From: Methanobacteriota archaeon
GTDB taxonomy: Bacteria > Myxococcota > UBA727 > JABDBI01
DNA length: 34,007 nt
Direction: 5' to 3'
Assembly (NCBI GenBank): GCA_013288705.1
Contig: JABDBI010000018.1
Span: 1-34,007, forward strand
The notes beneath the pieces were generated by a model. The model ran no database searches. It had not been told where the DNA came from and saw nothing but the letters and a program-made list of their open reading frames with translations. This document shows, piece by piece, positions 1 through 6,861 of the stretch. The translations under genes were made by a program, and so were the position numbers. The number at the start of each line of letters is the position of its first letter. The first letter of the stretch is position 1.

Positions 1-2
1 GT

Positions 3-437
3 GAAGAGCAAGCTATCGTCACGCCGTTGGCGTTGCCGCTTGGTGACGACGATTTGCGTCGACAGATTGTGACCGAGCCCAGAGGCGACGAAGGGCGGTT
101 GTTTCGTCTATTTTTTAGAATGGCTGGCGATTACGATCGTGAGTTGCGACGCGCAGATATTTTGCAACTCGCGGCGCATTTTGCTGAGCAGATGGCTGAT
201 GTTGGTATCCCGGAAGAGCAGCGACAGCAGTTTTTGCAAGAAGTGAGCGACCGCTCCGATCACATACCGCATGATCGCAGCAGTGGTGATAGGTTCCCGA
301 GGCACTATGTCGATGTTGCTAGGGGAGCGTTTATTGCGAATGGTGTGTTTCCCGCAGGCTTTGCGCCGAGAGGCGGGCTGGATGACCATAATATGCATGT
401 GTACAGGTTGAGAATGAAGTTGCGTGAGCTGCGTTAG
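3..437 (+). CDS. C-terminal part of an unknown protein (5' end outside window)
   Basis: The reading frame is open from the first complete codon at base 3 to the TAG at 435-437. The gene therefore very likely starts upstream of the window, although an internal TTG at 27 could be read as a start. The visible 144 residues are soluble and charged, with one likely amphipathic helical stretch (ADILQLAAHFAEQMADVGI), a QQFLQEV segment and a basic C-terminus (YRLRMKLRELR). No signal peptide, membrane segment or catalytic motif is visible, and I do not recognise the family. Its position next to toxin-antitoxin genes and a double-glycine-leader protein suggests accessory DNA. Confidence 0.5.
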   Translation, partial: EEQAIVTPLALPLGDDDLRRQIVTEPRGDEGRLFRLFFRMAGDYDRELRRADILQLAAHFAEQMADVGIPEEQRQQFLQEVSDRSDHIPHDRSSGDRFPRHYVDVARGAFIANGVFPAGFAPRGGLDDHNMHVYRLRMKLRELR

Positions 438-484
438 GCAAGTACTTGGCGCTGCGCTGCGAGCAGATAGGCAGGTCAAATGAC

Positions 485-513
485 TTGAGAAAATTTCGTA
501 TTACTGCTAGTAT
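485..513 (+). promoter_or_regulatory. Promoter with operator-like direct repeats of the MazEF-like pair
   Basis: TTGAGA (485-490), a 17-nt spacer and TAGTAT (508-513) form a good sigma70-type promoter. The heptamer GTATTAC occurs at 498-504 and again at 510-516, exactly 12 nt apart, so both copies face the same side of the helix and overlap the -10 box. This is what is expected of an operator bound by tandem ribbon-helix-helix dimers, and would allow autorepression by the downstream antitoxin. A GAGG ribosome-binding site follows at 535-538. Confidence 0.6.
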
Positions 514-545
514 TACAAAGTGAACTACGCTTATGAGGTTCCGAT

Positions 546-782
546 ATGACCGTGATTTCACTGCGGCTAGCAGATTCCATGCTTATCGCGCTGGAAAAGC
601 AAGCTAGGGCACTGCATGTGTCGCGCACCGAATACGTGCGAAAGGCGCTTGAAGCCATGCTGGGTAATGCCTCCCAGGCTGCGAGAAATCAGCGAATGGC
701 GATGGTAAGCAACAAAGTTCGTCGCGAAAGCATGCGCGTCAATGCTGAATTTGACCGGATTGAAAATGACCCGGAAGTTTAA
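546..782 (+). CDS. Ribbon-helix-helix antitoxin (CopG/MazE-type)
   Basis: A 78-aa protein. Residues 1-45 read as a ribbon-helix-helix DNA-binding domain: beta strand VISLRLADSM, then helix LIALEKQARAL and helix RTEYVRKALEAML. The charged C-terminal tail (QRMAMVSNKVRRESMRVNAEF) is the part that usually wraps around and blocks the toxin. The ATG at 546 has a GAGG Shine-Dalgarno 7 nt upstream. The stop overlaps the start of the MazF-like toxin gene by 17 nt, so the two are translationally coupled. In this family the antitoxin binds its own promoter, here probably the direct repeats at 498-516. The family assignment is firm; the exact subfamily is not. Confidence 0.85.
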   Translation: MTVISLRLADSMLIALEKQARALHVSRTEYVRKALEAMLGNASQAARNQRMAMVSNKVRRESMRVNAEFDRIENDPEV

Positions 783-1146
783 TCGGGGAGAGATTTGGCT
801 GGCGGATCTGAATCCGCGATCGGGGACAGAGCCAGGAAAGGTGCGACCAGTTCTCGTTATTCAGAATCAAGCATTGCTTGATGCGAGCCATCCTTCAACA
901 CTCATTATTCCATTGACGACGCATCTCGTGGAGGATGCAGAACCCTTGCGGTTGCGCTTAATAAAGAAGGGGGGTGTAGAGCGTGATTCTGATTTGCTGA
1001 TTGATCAGATTTGCGCAATTGACAACGTGCGTTTGCTGAGAGGGCCATTGTTGCAATGCGGCCCGAGATTTATGCATCGCGTGATGACGGCTGTGCTTGA
1101 GACAATGGGTTTCACCTTGCCAAGGTCCAGCTCTCGAGAGGGATAA
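766..1146 (+). CDS. MazF/PemK-type endoribonuclease toxin
   Basis: A 126-aa protein of the MazF/PemK/CcdB barrel family, whose members cleave mRNA at short sequences. Diagnostic features are the N-terminal FNRGEIWLADLNP strand, the GTEPGKVRPVLVIQN loop holding the conserved Arg-Pro, the LIIPLTTH strand and the D-Q-I-C-A-I-D segment near residue 85. I chose ATG 766 rather than the ATG at 742 because MTRKFNRGEIW matches the usual MazF N-terminus. It overlaps the antitoxin gene by 17 nt and so depends on coupled translation. Length is normal for the family and the gene appears intact. The gene ends 9 nt before the stop of the convergent double-glycine-leader gene. Confidence 0.9.
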   Translation: MTRKFNRGEIWLADLNPRSGTEPGKVRPVLVIQNQALLDASHPSTLIIPLTTHLVEDAEPLRLRLIKKGGVERDSDLLIDQICAIDNVRLLRGPLLQCGPRFMHRVMTAVLETMGFTLPRSSSREG

Positions 1147-1155
1147 TGACCTTCC

Positions 1156-3048
1156 CTATCGCTCACTCAAAAATCTCTTAATAAGAACATCTCTTTCATC
1201 ACTCGTGGTCGGCAGCCGAGCTCCCGCAGGAAGAAGGTCTCGCAGTGCGTCATTGAGTGCTTCCGCATTCGTTTGGTGTTGCTTCAGTATGGCTCTATCA
1301 GCATCGGTGTGAAAGTCTTCATCCGCGTTTACCTGCTGTTGCTGTGCCTCTGATTTTCTAAACGCCTCATTCGCTTTTCGCAGGGCGGAGAGGTTTTCTG
1401 CACGAGCTTTAGCGCCTGCCGCTTCTATGGTCACCTTTCCTGCGGATTGCGAATTGAGTCGCCAGCCATCAGTTACTTCTACTGCTTTAGTGGTGCCCAA
1501 AAGCACCCTGATAACTTCGTCTCTTTCCCGTTCGTTTTCAGGCAAACGAACATTATCCGGAAAGAGTTGCATCGCTGCAGCGAGTGCGGCGTCTAGTTTT
1601 TCTTTTTTTGCCTGGTAGTCTGCTGCGATTTCGCCTGTTTGCCTATGCGCATCCGTGTGGATATGGTCGGGGCCTAAGTTCGAGACTTTGGGTGATTCAA
1701 GATCCTCCAATCGCAATTCCACTGCCTTCAATCGCAAAGCTGAAACTTCGAATTCCTCCTGGGCTTTTTGCAGATCAGAAATTGCGCTTGAGCGTCTATG
1801 ATTGATCTGGCTTGTCGCGAAATTAACAGCTTCATCTCTTGCTGCTGAAGTTAATATGGGCCGTCGAGCACCTGCTGCGAATTTAGGCGGCATTGCCGTT
1901 GGATCTGTATTTGCCAATAGGCTTTTGACGAGACGGTCTCTCTCTGCTTCTGTGCCCGGTAACCGTGTGCCGCGTGGAAGAAGGGCTCGCATGGCTTCAT
2001 CAAGGGCAGTTCGGTTTTTTTCAAGTGCTGCGATTTGGTGCAAATCATCATAGCTGGCCTCGTCACCCAACTCCCGTAGTACCGCTGCTGATTTTGTGAA
2101 TGCGTCGTATGCTTTTCTGAGTGTCTCTTGTTGAATCGGGTGCTCTCGTTTCTGCCACGCAATTTTTGCCTCTTGGTTAGATTTTTGAGCCGCGTCACTG
2201 TATTTTTTTTCAATGTCAGTTGTAGGTTCAAGATCTTTGGCAATCCTCTCGAGTTCATGTCGAGCTTTCTCGAGCGATTTTAATTCAATCGTCCTTTGCG
2301 CATCAGACAGCTTGTGCGTTTTCCTGAGCATCTGCTCGTGTGCCTGCATGCTGGTACCAATGTCATGAACACTGCCAAGAAGGCGACGTGCATCGAGTCC
2401 AGACGCGAGATCTCTTGTGAGTTGTGAAAATTGATCAGAGAGTCTTTTTGTCGATTGCGTGAGTGCCCTGTCTGTTGATGCTGCATGCGACGCTGTCGGT
2501 GCGGCTTTTCCGGGCGCAGGCGCAGGCGCCGGAGCCGGTGCTGGGGTAGCGGAAGCAAGCTTCTTTCTCTCTTGCTCAAGAACTCCCACGAGAGATTTAA
2601 GATTCGCTTGTGGACGTGCAAGAACTTGTAGCGCGTTTGCTCTTTGAGTATCAGATAGTTCGTGGCTAGTCCTGATTGCCTGTTCGTGTTGTTGCATTTC
2701 TTTTTCGAGACCATGAAGATTGCCCAGCCGTTTCTGTACGTCTGCTAAAGACAGAGATTGGGTTTGCTCGCGTGACGGGATGTGTTGCAGAAGCCGGTTA
2801 GCGAGCGCTCGACTTGATCCTGCAAAACGCTCGTGTGCCGCTACGCTAGCTTTCCCAGCGTCAAACCGATCGCGCGGAGCAGGCGCTGCAGCATGAGGAC
2901 CGGGGGTCGCGCGCGCTGCTGTTGGCGCAGGTGGTGGCATCGTATGCTGCGCACGACCGGCCTCAGCGCCGCCCGTGTGCACGCCACCAGAGATTTTGCT
3001 GAGTTCTTTTTCTTCGAGAGATGATTTATTGGTTTTACGCTTTCCCAT
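1156..3048 (-). CDS. Large repeat protein with double-glycine (bacteriocin-type) leader
   Basis: 630 aa. Residues 11-22 (LEEKELSKISGG) fit the double-glycine leader consensus (hydrophobic -12, Glu -8, Leu -7, Ile -4, Gly-Gly). In known systems this is cut after GG by a C39-peptidase ABC exporter. A Pro/Ala linker follows (30-60), then two related helical repeats (about 100-165 and 215-272, sharing HEQ..R..H.LSD.QR..L) separated by an Ala-Pro tract at 168-180. Three further repeats end the protein (about 312-380, 424-520, 555-627), each closing with a variant of LLP..RLP....ERD.L.K.LL. There is no membrane segment and almost no Cys. TGGAG lies 8 nt before ATG 3048. The function is unknown; export is inferred from the leader. 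A sister protein with the same first ~30 residues starts at 6786. Confidence 0.8.
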   Translation of the reverse strand: MGKRKTNKSSLEEKELSKISGGVHTGGAEAGRAQHTMPPPAPTAARATPGPHAAAPAPRDRFDAGKASVAAHERFAGSSRALANRLLQHIPSREQTQSLSLADVQKRLGNLHGLEKEMQQHEQAIRTSHELSDTQRANALQVLARPQANLKSLVGVLEQERKKLASATPAPAPAPAPAPGKAAPTASHAASTDRALTQSTKRLSDQFSQLTRDLASGLDARRLLGSVHDIGTSMQAHEQMLRKTHKLSDAQRTIELKSLEKARHELERIAKDLEPTTDIEKKYSDAAQKSNQEAKIAWQKREHPIQQETLRKAYDAFTKSAAVLRELGDEASYDDLHQIAALEKNRTALDEAMRALLPRGTRLPGTEAERDRLVKSLLANTDPTAMPPKFAAGARRPILTSAARDEAVNFATSQINHRRSSAISDLQKAQEEFEVSALRLKAVELRLEDLESPKVSNLGPDHIHTDAHRQTGEIAADYQAKKEKLDAALAAAMQLFPDNVRLPENERERDEVIRVLLGTTKAVEVTDGWRLNSQSAGKVTIEAAGAKARAENLSALRKANEAFRKSEAQQQQVNADEDFHTDADRAILKQHQTNAEALNDALRDLLPAGARLPTTSDERDVLIKRFLSER

Positions 3049-3155
3049 GGCTTGTACTCCAGAAATTAAAGCATAACAGAAATCATTAATAAGATGATAT
3101 TTAGTGTAATAAAATATTTCATATGGTATTTCTGAATGGGCTCAAGAGGGCATAA

Positions 3156-3413
3156 ATGCAGACTGTACATACAACCATCGATAAGTTAGGCCGCCTGGTT
3201 CTACCGAAAGAAATGCGTGATCATCTTGGATTACGGGCTGGCACGCCCATCGAAATTGAAGAGCTTGGTAACGAGGTTGTAATTCGGGCAGTCGCACAAG
3301 CAGTCCCGATGAAAATGATTGGAGGCGTGCTCGTCTTTACGGGCAAGGCCGCGGGCGATTTAGAATCCGTTTTGCAACAGCAACGCGAAGAGAGAGTTGG
3401 GCGTTTTAAGTGA
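3156..3413 (+). CDS. SpoVT/AbrB-fold antitoxin (VapB-like)
   Basis: 85 aa with a typical swapped-hairpin AbrB domain at residues 3-48: TTIDKLGRLVLPKEMRDHLG, then AGTPIEIEELGNEVVIR. The C-terminal half (PMKMIGGVLVFTGKA..DLESVLQQQREERV) is the toxin-binding type seen in VapB antitoxins paired with PIN-domain toxins. A GAGGG lies just upstream of the ATG. The stop overlaps a GTGA, the usual coupling to a vapC start, but the VapC that follows is decayed (3410-3661). This is therefore probably an orphan antitoxin, or a relic that may still protect against a related toxin elsewhere. Confidence 0.85.
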   Translation: MQTVHTTIDKLGRLVLPKEMRDHLGLRAGTPIEIEELGNEVVIRAVAQAVPMKMIGGVLVFTGKAAGDLESVLQQQREERVGRFK

Positions 3414-3661
3414 GCGCCAACTGCATAAACTGCATGTGGAAGTTTTGCGGCGGTGGAGGTGCCTCATCCTGAGCTGCCGTCACGATTGACTATGAAGCAG
3501 CGTCGCCACATCATATGGTGAGGATTGCTGAAGTTGCGGCGCAGCAGTGTCAGTTGACGTCTTACGATGCTGTTTATCTGGAGCTGGCGATGCGAAAAAA
3601 GGCGCCGCTCAGGACGCTTGATGGTGCGCTTTTGAAAGCGGCGAAAGCGGCTTTGCCTTGA
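3410..3661 (+). pseudogene. VapC (PIN-domain toxin) remnant
   Basis: The GTG at 3410 overlaps the antitoxin stop, as in intact vapBC operons, but this frame hits TGA at 3470. From 3473 to 3661 the same frame reads the C-terminal ~60 residues of a PIN-domain VapC: VTIDYE, then LTSYDAVYLELAMRKKAP and LRTLDGALLKAAKAALP, including the conserved YDAxYLELA and TLDxxL motifs. Bases 3413-3470 in another frame give RQLHKLHVEV, which looks like a middle fragment. The N-terminal half with the first catalytic Asp is missing. Internal deletion plus a frameshift has inactivated the toxin. Confidence 0.8.
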
Positions 3662-3738
3662 ATTTCGTCCATATTTTGCCAAAAGTATCCTTGAATTACG
3701 TCCATTGATATGAGAAAATATCCTTGAATTTCGTCCAT
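3656..3738 (+). repeat. Three 33-nt-period direct repeats before the ATPase gene
   Basis: The 17-mer CCTTGAATTTCGTCCAT occurs at 3656-3672, 3689-3705 (one change, TTA for TTT) and 3722-3738. The period is exactly 33 nt, about three helical turns. The spacers are A/T-rich, and the second and third copies are preceded by a similar AAAGTAT/AAAATAT. The first copy overlaps the stop codon of the vapC remnant and the last ends 8 nt before the ATPase start. Helical phasing and position suggest operator or regulatory iterons for the ATPase gene. Confidence 0.75.
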
Positions 3739-3746
3739 GGTGATTC

Positions 3747-5084
3747 ATGAAGCGATTAATAGATAGACACTTACGTGACTGGAAGAACAGCCCTCATCGC
3801 AAGCCTTTGCTTCTGCGTGGGGCGCGCCAGGTAGGCAAGACTTATGCGATCAGGCAACTAGGCAAGCAATTTGATAGGCTCGTAGAAATCAATTTCGAAC
3901 TCATTTCTGAAGCGAGCCTAATTTTCAAAAGAGATTTGCAGCCAACCCGCATCATTCGTGACCTATCTTCACTGCTAGATAAGCCAATTGTTCCAGGCAA
4001 AACACTGCTTTTTTTTGACGAGATTCAGGCAGTTCCAGAGGCGATTTTATCGCTGCGTTATTTTTATGAACTGATGCCAGAGCTGCATATTATCGCAGCA
4101 GGATCTCTTATCGACTTTGCGCTTGAGCAAGTTGGCATGCCTGTTGGTCGGGTTGATTCTTTGCACATGTATCCATTGTCATTTCTAGAGTTTCTCGCAG
4201 CGACGGGTCACCCATTGCTTATGCAAGAAATTTTGCAGCACGATCCAAAAAGAGAAATGAACGCCGCCATCCACAACAAACTTCTTGGCCTTGTTGGCGA
4301 ATACATGCTCGTGGGTGGTATGCCTGAAGCGGTTGGCGCGTGGGCGGAGAAAAAAGATCCGTTGTACGTCGCGAAAGTTCATCAGTCTCTGATTAGCACC
4401 TACCAGCAGGACTTTTACAAGTACGCAAAGAAATATCAAATCAAATACTTGGGACTTTTGTTGAAAGAAATACCTTTGTTTTTGGGGAAGCCGTTTAAGT
4501 TTGCTTCACTCAGCGGCGGTTATAAGAAACGGGAGCTTGCTCCTTGTTTGGATTTGCTCACAACAGCAGGCGTCGCACATCGTATTTTCCATGCGTCTGC
4601 GCAAGGACACCCGCTTGGTGCGCAAGTTAATTTGGAAAAGTTTAAAGTGTCGTTTTTGGACGTCGCGTTGGCGCAGACCGTGCTTGGTCAGAGTCCGGCG
4701 GCATGGTTGTTATCGCCAGATCAAACGTTGGTGAATCGCGGTGCAATCACGGAGAGTTTCGTTGGGCAAGAGCTGCTTGCTTATGGCAACCCGGAGCCGA
4801 AAGTCGATCTCTATTATTGGCATCGTGACGCACGGGGGAGTTCGGCTGAAGTAGACTATGTGGTGCAGATTAATGGCGACATCATCCCGGTGGAAGTGAA
4901 GAGCGGGTTTGGATCGACATTGCGAAGCATGCATGCGTTTTTGGAGAGTCATGCGCATTCACCGTATGGGATTCGGTTTTCGACGCATCATTATGCGGTG
5001 CAGGATGAGATTCATTCGTACCCGTTGTACGGGATTGCGGCGGCGGTATTTAATGTCTCTAAATTCGCTGAAGACTTAGCGTAA
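3747..5084 (+). CDS. AAA+ ATPase with DUF4143 C-terminal domain
   Basis: 445 aa. Walker A is GARQVGKT (residues 25-32) and Walker B is LLFFDEIQ (87-94), followed by the family's AAGSLIDFAL, YPLSFLEFL and GGMPEAV motifs. The C-terminal DUF4143 region contains EVDYVVQINGDIIPVEVKSG, a PD-(D/E)xK-like nuclease core of the kind common in this family. Members are widespread in bacteria and archaea and often accompany accessory DNA; their biological role is poorly defined. Length is typical and the gene looks intact. It ends 4 nt before the stop of the convergent gene. Three 33-nt repeats sit directly upstream and may control it. Confidence 0.9.
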   Translation: MKRLIDRHLRDWKNSPHRKPLLLRGARQVGKTYAIRQLGKQFDRLVEINFELISEASLIFKRDLQPTRIIRDLSSLLDKPIVPGKTLLFFDEIQAVPEAILSLRYFYELMPELHIIAAGSLIDFALEQVGMPVGRVDSLHMYPLSFLEFLAATGHPLLMQEILQHDPKREMNAAIHNKLLGLVGEYMLVGGMPEAVGAWAEKKDPLYVAKVHQSLISTYQQDFYKYAKKYQIKYLGLLLKEIPLFLGKPFKFASLSGGYKKRELAPCLDLLTTAGVAHRIFHASAQGHPLGAQVNLEKFKVSFLDVALAQTVLGQSPAAWLLSPDQTLVNRGAITESFVGQELLAYGNPEPKVDLYYWHRDARGSSAEVDYVVQINGDIIPVEVKSGFGSTLRSMHAFLESHAHSPYGIRFSTHHYAVQDEIHSYPLYGIAAAVFNVSKFAEDLA

Positions 5085-5088
5085 AAAC

Positions 5089-6786
5089 TCACCGGCTTCG
5101 CAGCGCCAATTGCTCAAATTGCAAGGAGAAATTTGTTTGAGCTGGGGCGGCCGCAGGGCTCGCTTGCTCCTCAGGAGTTGCCAGTTGTGATGCGCTTAGC
5201 TTAGACGGAGCAGCTGTCGCGGCTATAGCCGTATCGAATGCCTGAAGACCGAGCATCTCCGCGGTGATTGTGCCCGTGTGACCTGGATGCGTGAGAAACC
5301 AATGCGCGACATGTGTGGACATGGCGTTGCATATTCCTAAACCCAAGACGCTGTGACCAGCCCCCAGGTCCAGGAGCTGTATCTCGCGTCGAGCCGTCCC
5401 CCCCGCTTTTGGTGGGCCAGGATGTTTCGGGCCGCTGGCAGCGTTGTGTTTATAGGGTGAGTACTGGGACTCATTATAGAGGCCGTTCACGGTTCGAATG
5501 ACATCGTCTATGAATTCCTGTCGGTCATGATAAGTCATAAGCCCCAAGTTTGGATCGAAGAAGCGATATGTGTTTGATGCGGGGTCTGTGTGAATTGCCA
5601 TGGTATGTGAGGGTATGCGGAACATATATACGCCCGGGCGCTCGGCAAGCGTCGCAAGATGCGAAACAGCTTGATACAGATTTTCATTACGAAATGTTGC
5701 AGTAGACAAAGGGCGGAGGTTTCGGGATGCCAGCAAAGAGATATTGCTGGCAATTAGACTTTCTGGCTGAGTGTTATTGAGAAACATGTTTGGGTACTGG
5801 CTTTTTTCCTTGACGACCCGCTCCTTGTCGGTGTTGCGCACTTTGTCGACGGAAGCGGACAGAGCCTCGAACTCCTTCAGTGATGCAGCTGATGCAGGGG
5901 TTTGATTTTTCAGCCCTTCACGAATTATCTCCTTATGTTTGGCAATGGCCACCCGGGCAAATTTCATAACAGCGGTACCGCTATGCGCCGCTCCAAGTTT
6001 GTATCGTGCCTGCTCGAATCGCAAACGCGGCCCAACGCCTTTCTGCGGGGTTGTCCCATCCAAATCCGACGCCAGTCTCGATGCCAGTTCCTGATATGCA
6101 TTCACGTCCTTCGACGCATCCTGTTTCATCGAAAGCCTACGAAGCTCCTTCACAGCTGCCTCGCGTAAAGTATCAAACTCCGCGCGATGCTCCTTGCTAA
6201 GCCGCGGGATAACCTCGACGCGGAAAACGTCAAAAGCGCGTCCAATCGCCGCAAGGCTCCCCGGGTTGAGCCCTGTTGTTTGCAACTGCTGCACTGCCTC
6301 AGAGCAATCCTTAACCCGCAAACTATCCCGATGCGCTCCCAAGCGAAGACTTATTGCGTTATGCTGCTTACGCAAATCACTGATTTGGTTTTGTGCGTCT
6401 TTTCCAGTCGCCAATTGCGCTTGCCGATCAAGTAAGTGCTCAAACGAGCTGAGTTTGCGACGGTGTGCGTCGACATCATCGGCAGAAGCGAAATGTTCGT
6501 TCGGCAAATCTAAGAGGGCCAGTCTTTGGAAGAGCCCTTTCACGGCACGCGCAGCGACCTCAACTGGTGGTGCGAATTTTGAGCCCGGGATTGGTGCTCG
6601 GGCAAAGCTATCTTTTGGGGCATCGGCGGGTCCTGCATGCTTGGCGGCAACGCGTTCTATTGGCGCCGGCGCCTGTATCGGACGCGGCACGTGGACGCCC
6701 TCAGCTCCGTGTGTGGGCATGCCACCAGAGATTTTGCTGAGCTCTTGTTCCGTGAACGACGATTTAGCGATCTTGCGCTTTCCCAT
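5089..6786 (-). CDS. Double-glycine-leader protein with YopT-like (C58) cysteine-protease motifs in permuted order
   Basis: 565 aa from ATG 6786; an upstream in-frame start at 6858 would bury the leader. Residues 11-22 (FTEQELSKISGG) match the double-glycine leader and are nearly identical to the 1156-3048 protein. Residues about 85-330 are helical, with a first segment resembling that protein's repeat. Then come GVYMFRIPSHTMAIH (His394) and YRFFDPNLG (Asp411). The H-x16-D spacing and the FFDPN motif are those of YopT/AvrPphB-type C58 proteases. The only plausible nucleophile, Cys486 in GLGICNAMSTHVAHWF, resembles the family's Cys helix but lies after His and Asp instead of before. The other Cys (161) has no such context. 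Protease activity and circular permutation are inferences. Confidence 0.75.
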   Translation of the reverse strand: MGKRKIAKSSFTEQELSKISGGMPTHGAEGVHVPRPIQAPAPIERVAAKHAGPADAPKDSFARAPIPGSKFAPPVEVAARAVKGLFQRLALLDLPNEHFASADDVDAHRRKLSSFEHLLDRQAQLATGKDAQNQISDLRKQHNAISLRLGAHRDSLRVKDCSEAVQQLQTTGLNPGSLAAIGRAFDVFRVEVIPRLSKEHRAEFDTLREAAVKELRRLSMKQDASKDVNAYQELASRLASDLDGTTPQKGVGPRLRFEQARYKLGAAHSGTAVMKFARVAIAKHKEIIREGLKNQTPASAASLKEFEALSASVDKVRNTDKERVVKEKSQYPNMFLNNTQPESLIASNISLLASRNLRPLSTATFRNENLYQAVSHLATLAERPGVYMFRIPSHTMAIHTDPASNTYRFFDPNLGLMTYHDRQEFIDDVIRTVNGLYNESQYSPYKHNAASGPKHPGPPKAGGTARREIQLLDLGAGHSVLGLGICNAMSTHVAHWFLTHPGHTGTITAEMLGLQAFDTAIAATAAPSKLSASQLATPEEQASPAAAPAQTNFSLQFEQLALRSR

Positions 6787-6824
6787 ATTGTGGCCCCCAC
6801 GAAGATTATCCCATGGGGGCCAGT

Positions 6825-6855
6825 TTGTGCGCAAGCGCCTTAAACCTGTTACAAT
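6825..6855 (+). promoter_or_regulatory. Promoter of deacetylase gene, likely leaderless transcript
   Basis: TTGTGC (6825-6830) and TACAAT (6850-6855) are separated by 19 nt. The ATG at 6862 begins 6 nt after the -10 box, where transcription would start, and no Shine-Dalgarno is present. This suggests a leaderless mRNA. The spacer is longer than ideal. Confidence 0.4.
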
Positions 6856-6861
6856 CACTAT

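Noticed and set aside
2512..2545. GGCGCA hexamer tract as a regulatory or mobile repeat
   Set aside because: It is simply the coding sequence of the Ala-Pro linker in the 630-aa leader protein; slippage is possible but not otherwise supported.
6304..6306. Cys161 of the 565-aa leader protein as the protease nucleophile
   Set aside because: Its context (RVKDCSEAVQQ) is a charged helix unlike the family Cys motif, and it lies over 230 residues before the His, about twice the usual distance.
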